From contig JAQFVV010012512.1 of the NCBI GenBank assembly GCA_028023455.1, positions 2,513,935 to 2,577,934 on the forward strand: a DNA stretch of 64,000 bases, given 5' to 3'. Of this stretch, positions 60,060-64,000 are shown piece by piece. A program made the position numbers and the translations under genes. Below the pieces are notes generated by a model. The model was not told the DNA's origin. It made no database searches and was given only the letters and a program-made list of their open reading frames with translations. Each line of letters starts with the position of its first letter. Positions within the stretch are counted from its first letter, which is position 1. This DNA comes from Epiperipatus broadwayi (taxonomy: Eukaryota; Onychophora; Udeonychophora; Euonychophora; Peripatidae).

Positions 60060-60288
60060 AATATCACATAATCTCCAATTATTATGCTTGCTTTTAACTA
60101 TTATTAAAAGAGGCAAAACTCACTATAGGTATTGCCACACACAGCAAGCTAGAGTAAGCCAGAAACTAGTCTGGGGATGTAGGATGATTAGGCACTGGAG
60201 GGGGATTTTATGCACAAGCCTTCTAACTTCCATTGATTACTTTAGCTTGCTGTGTGTGGCAATACGTATAGTGAGTTTTGCCTGTTTT
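60060..60288. mobile_element. Hammerhead-family inverted-repeat element, short deletion derivative (about 230 bp)
   Basis: Left part (ATATCACATAATCTCC ... AAAGAGGCAAAACTCACTAT) and right end (GTGAGTTTTGCCTGTTTT) match the ends of copies 1 and 2. Internally the left arm jumps from AGCTAGAGTAA directly to GCCAGAAACTAGTCTGGGG, so only the 3' half of the hammerhead remains. The flanks (AAGTATATATA, AATGTATATATA) may be a target duplication but are low complexity. Confidence 0.65.
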
Positions 60289-60289
60289 A

Positions 60290-60292
<3 letters not shown>

Positions 60293-60320
<28 letters not shown>
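60293..60320. repeat. (AT)n microsatellite
   Basis: Short AT run next to the preceding element. Confidence 0.9.
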
Positions 60321-60565
60321 CTGTACTTGAATTTAAGTATTATTTATATATTTTTAACCAATTGGATTACATAGACAAACTAATATAGTGTGGGTGCATA
60401 AATATATATAAAAGTTGAAAGGAAAAGTAGAAATAAACACAGGATAAATTTTTGTAGATAAGTTTCTATATTTCCTAAAAGAAAATAATAATAAGTAAAG
60501 AATAATAATAACTCTGATTTAAAATAAAAATTGTTTTATAAATTAAACTTTTAAAAGGTCTGAAT

Positions 60566-60568
60566 AAA

Positions 60569-60603
<35 letters not shown>
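60566..60603. repeat. (ATT)n microsatellite
   Basis: Uninterrupted ATT repeat; a second short one lies at 61,246-61,264, just after the duplicated block. Confidence 0.95.
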
Positions 60604-60604
<1 letters not shown>

Positions 60605-60620
60605 GATTGTTTAGAGTGGC

Positions 60621-61249
60621 GTTTAGAAATTCTAGAAAATTTCATTTTCGTCATTCATACAGACATTATATATAGTAATTTAAAGTGACTATTATGTGGT
60701 CACGCCTTCGTTACAACTACTTTAGATTTGCTCATATATAAACATTTGAATCGTAAGGGTAAGAGGATTCCTTTTTACTCTTATACAAATACTATATCAT
60801 GTGGTTGTTCAAAGGTATTCATTTATTAATAACATTCTCACAGTGTCTGCGCAATTAGCTTAACAGGCTGTCATTCTATCGTAATTATAATTGCACGCAA
60901 GACATTATAAAATAAATGCTTATTCATGTATATGATTTAGTTTCGTTTAGTAAATTCTAGAAAATTTCATCAGCGTCATTCATACAGACATTATATATAG
61001 TAATTTAAAGTGACTATTATGAGGTCACGCCTTCGTTACAACTACTTTAGATTTGCTCATATATAAACATTTGAGTCATAAGGGTAAGAGGATTCCTTTT
61101 TACTCTTATACAAATACTATATCATGTGGTTGTTTGAAGGTATTCATTTATTAATAACATTGTCACAGCGTCTGCGCAATTAGTTTAACAGGCTGTCATT
61201 CTATCGTAATTATAATCGCACGCAAGACGTTATAAAATAAATGCTTATT
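60621..61249. repeat. Tandem duplication, about 324-bp unit, two copies
   Basis: Copy 1 begins GTTTAGAAATTCTAG at 60,621, copy 2 GTTTAGTAAATTCTAG at 60,945; both end AAAATAAATGCTTATT (about 60,924 and 61,249). Fewer than about 5% of bases differ. Each contains GTCTGCGCAATTAG.TTAACAGG, slightly reminiscent of a pol III A box, but no B box. Non-coding. Confidence 0.92.
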
Positions 61250-61265
61250 ATTATTATTATTATTA

Positions 61266-63950
61266 CTATTGTTAATTCTGATTGTGAAATGTAAAAACAC
61301 AATATTGTTTTCAAAATTTTTTAATTAATTAAAACATATACATGTTTTCAAAGGGATTAGAGAGCTAAAAATAAAAACTCTGTTTTTAATCAAGATGTTA
61401 TCACCTTATATGATTTTATAAAAGTGCTGATAACAAAATTAGCTCCAGTCTGGAGTGAAAAGTCTGGATAGTGATTTTTGAAAAGAACAGTCTGAATAGT
61501 AGGTTTTTGTAAGAGCTGAGCAGAACAACTTGGCTACTAAAATTTTTTGAGTAAGTGGCAGCAATTATCTGACCAAAATACATAGCTGCAGTATGTTGTT
61601 GGCTATAATAGACAGTTGGCAGAATAGTTATGATAAACTGAAGTAGCTGAAGGTATGACAATAGATTCAGGATCTGCTAATATTTCCTTGCAGGAGTTTG
61701 AAATTTACATGGAGAAAAATGACTCACTTCTTTGTGTAGAAATTCATAGCCTTAAATGTGGGGGATGGTTGCTTGCCTGAAATATATCAAACCAAGACAG
61801 CTGCTTGCCTGAAATAACCCTAGATAGAAAGAGATCAACTACAAATCAAGAGTTTACATGGATTGCATACTTTTATCTGATGATGACAACAAACATGGCT
61901 TATATTTTACTAATGGACCAAAGAACCAGTTTGCTAAATAACTAATTATATAAATGCTGACTATCTAAAGGCAGAGAAGCCCAGATAAATATATATACAG
62001 CTGTTGTGAGTAGAGTTATATATAATAATGAATTTTTAAATAATTTCTTTAGTAAAATGACATTTTAAAAGTGATGTGTGAATTTGTACTTTTTATGTTT
62101 ATGGTGGGTGTATAGTTGAGCTGGGCTTTCTGGATGCGGTGTGTTCATGATACTTGGAAGTATAGGCTCGGCACTGTCTAGACCTAGAGTTCCCAGAGTA
62201 ATCCAGTGGGAAATTTATACAGGCCTCATGAATAGGCCTTGATCTCATGAATTGACCTCATTTATACCCCTAAGTCTCACAGAGATGAGCAGGGTTGGTC
62301 CAGTGCCTTTTAATTCTTTTTCTGGATACTACTCTTTGAGGATGATCTGTTTGGGTACTTAGAAGGGGCAATGCTTAAAAATGAGATATTTTCTCACAAT
62401 GTCATGGAGCATTGTGTGTTTGATAGTCCATGCTTGGCTATCTACTTATCATGGCATGGGGAGCTGCTGTTCACGTATTCACTTTTCCTACCTCACCCTG
62501 CCTACCTCATCAGCATTAACGAATCAAGCAGAAAAGACATTTAAAAAAAATATATTTTATAAAATGATATTATCTTTCATTTATTAAAAAAAAGAACTTT
62601 TAAATTGAAACTAATTTTAAATTATATCTATATTTTGTTTATACACACTGATGTGTGAAATTTATATGTTTTCCAAATGAATTATGAAAAAAAAAAGATT
62701 ATTATTGTAACAAGTTTAAATAGGTAAATATGTAATATTTTAATATTTTTTTTAATGTCAATTTATTTATTGAATATTCATTATATATTATAAATCGCAT
62801 ATCTATGCGCATATATATGTAAATCATAGTAATAATTTGAATATATTTTATTATACTTTTTGTAAATTAATGTAACAATTTAAATTTTGAATAGTAATTA
62901 TGTAAATTACAAATGCAATAATTATTTTATGTTTAATTGAAATGTCTTCATCATATGTCATAAAACGCCCATCTGTGTTCGGATATATATGTGTTTATAG
63001 AATCTAATTGAGAAATATTGTAAAACCATATAATAACTTTAGTTGTGTATATAATTTTGTATACTTTTCAAAATCAGAGCCTTATCCTATAAGACCCTAA
63101 ATATCATTTAATTTTAATTTTTTTATTAATAATAAACTTGTATTTATTGTTAAAATTGTATTCCATCATCTCTTGATCACATACAGTAATAGAACTTGTG
63201 TTCTCTGAGCTAGATTTGGATATGGATAAATGTGGATGTGTACTTAGTGCTTTGGGGCATCCAGAGATGATCAATCATCATCCCGGTTGGCACAAAAGAG
63301 GATATTTTTAAAGCCCATGCACTATATTTTATTTTAGTTCAGTCTTGTTAAAAATTTAATTTTATAGTTGGCCAGTATATTAATGGTACTAAGTGGCCAG
63401 AGCATTGATGATGATCAGCATGTTTTAAATGTCCCAGCATTATTGTTTTGATTTTTGATTCTTATGTATTTTAATGGATGGGCACTAAGCTGGTGCATCC
63501 AAGTTATGTTTATATAATTGCCCAAGCTGGCAAAGGCTCAATTGTTAGCCTGGTCTAAAGAAGACCCATTTTCAATCCAGCTACAAGATGGTCTGTTGAT
63601 TTTATTCTGATTTATTGTACTAATTCATTTATTCCCATCAATGATGATGATGGATGGTTTATTTATTTATACTTACTTTTACTTTATAATGCTGGTTGAA
63701 TTTATAATTATGCTTTAGTTGCTCTTCTGAGTTAGCTGGCTAATCTCATTGATCTCTCAATGATCTCTCAGAGATTCTCTAATCTCATGCTCTTATAAAA
63801 TATTTATTACTTATATATACTTTGTAAATTAGTGATATTTCAAATGTATATATTACATGGGGTTGAAGTTGATTTTGCCATCATCCCAGGTTCACTATTT
63901 TCTATCATACCCACTCCATCCATTACAATATATATATATATATAAAATAA
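61266..63950. other. No gene recognised
   Basis: A less AT-rich part (62,090-62,540) has short frames without domains. 63,180-63,700 holds ATGATGATC-type short repeats. An (AT)n tract at 63,929-63,945 precedes the PLE end. Confidence 0.4.
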
Positions 63951-64000
63951 ATATTTTGCGGGTTCATCCGTGTTAAAAACTTTTAATATCAATACACTGA
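63951..64000 (-). mobile_element. 3' end of another lineage-2 Penelope-like element, cut by the window edge
   Basis: ATTTTGCGGGTTCATCCGTG then TTAAAAA is the reverse complement of the PLE 3' terminus at 52,470-52,500 (TTTTTTAACACAGATGAACCC with GC). It abuts an (AT)n tract, like the other copies. The element body should lie beyond position 64,000 on the minus strand. Confidence 0.75.

Noticed and set aside
60845-60880. Possible tRNA or SINE head (TTAGCTTAACAGG) in the 324-bp repeat
   Set aside because: No B box or cloverleaf could be drawn.
62290-62330. GATGAGCAGGGTTGG resembling the internal promoter of 5S rRNA
   Set aside because: Only about 15 bases resemble 5S; the rest of the molecule is absent.
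1-64000. CRISPR array, operon structure, bacterial promoters or ribosome binding sites
   Set aside because: No regularly spaced short repeats with unique spacers; content is that of a eukaryotic nuclear genome.

Overview
The window looks like repeat-rich, strongly AT-rich (by eye about 70% or more) nuclear DNA of an animal, probably an invertebrate. The reasons are the content: non-LTR retrotransposons of at least two types, two lineages of Penelope-like elements (PLEs), Merlin and pogo/Tigger-type DNA transposons, hammerhead-ribozyme repeats, a tRNA-derived repeat and long (AT)n/(ATT)n microsatellites. Stops read with the standard code. The species cannot be resolved from sequence alone. I found no convincing host protein-coding gene, rRNA or functional tRNA; every recognisable coding stretch is a degraded mobile element.

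Layout. 0.4-6.4 kb: two decayed minus-strand LINEs (L1/Tx1-like), the second carrying a recent 77-bp triplication. 7.85 kb: an isolated hammerhead ribozyme motif. 10.25-11.05 kb: an inverted/direct repeat cluster. 14.5-16.6 kb: a degraded plus-strand PLE (reverse transcriptase plus C-terminal GIY-YIG-like endonuclease) of a type distinct from the later one. 16.7-17.7 kb: pogo/Tigger-like TIR element copy A with a LINE tail inserted in it. 18.6-24.5 kb: the longest LINE, with ORF1 zinc knuckle, AP endonuclease, RT and C-terminal zinc finger, itself holding a foreign LINE 3' end at 19.1-19.5 kb. 25.3-25.8 kb: a near-perfect palindrome. 26.5-27.5 kb: a 3' fragment related to the 18.6-24.5 kb LINE. 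29.3-30.7 and 42.8-44.1 kb: pogo/Tigger-like copies B and C. 33.2-35.6 kb (minus): gag and retropepsin remains of an LTR-type retroelement. 37.5-40.5 kb (minus): a fairly well preserved RTE-clade LINE. 41.7-42.7, 56.5-57.7 and 60.1-60.3 kb: one family of inverted-repeat elements carrying hammerhead ribozyme cores and flanked by 12-13 bp target duplications. 46.8-48.5 kb: another TA-flanked TIR element. 48.5-49.1 kb: a TIR element with a tRNA-Ala-like segment. 51.6-56.3 kb: a PLE in the partial-tandem (pseudo-LTR) arrangement with a complete 1,265-bp Merlin transposon inserted at the junction. 60.6-61.2 kb: a 324-bp tandem duplication. The last 50 bp begin another copy of the same PLE, in reverse orientation.

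Interactions. The window mainly records nested insertions: LINE tail in pogo copy A, LINE fragment in LINE, Merlin in PLE, tRNA-like segment in a TIR element. The most unusual signal is the hammerhead family: conserved cores with very short stem III, embedded in units of about 450 bp arranged head to head, with target duplications typical of retroposition rather than of cut-and-paste DNA transposons. This resembles animal retrozymes or PLE-associated hammerheads, but the inverted layout is not what I would expect of either.
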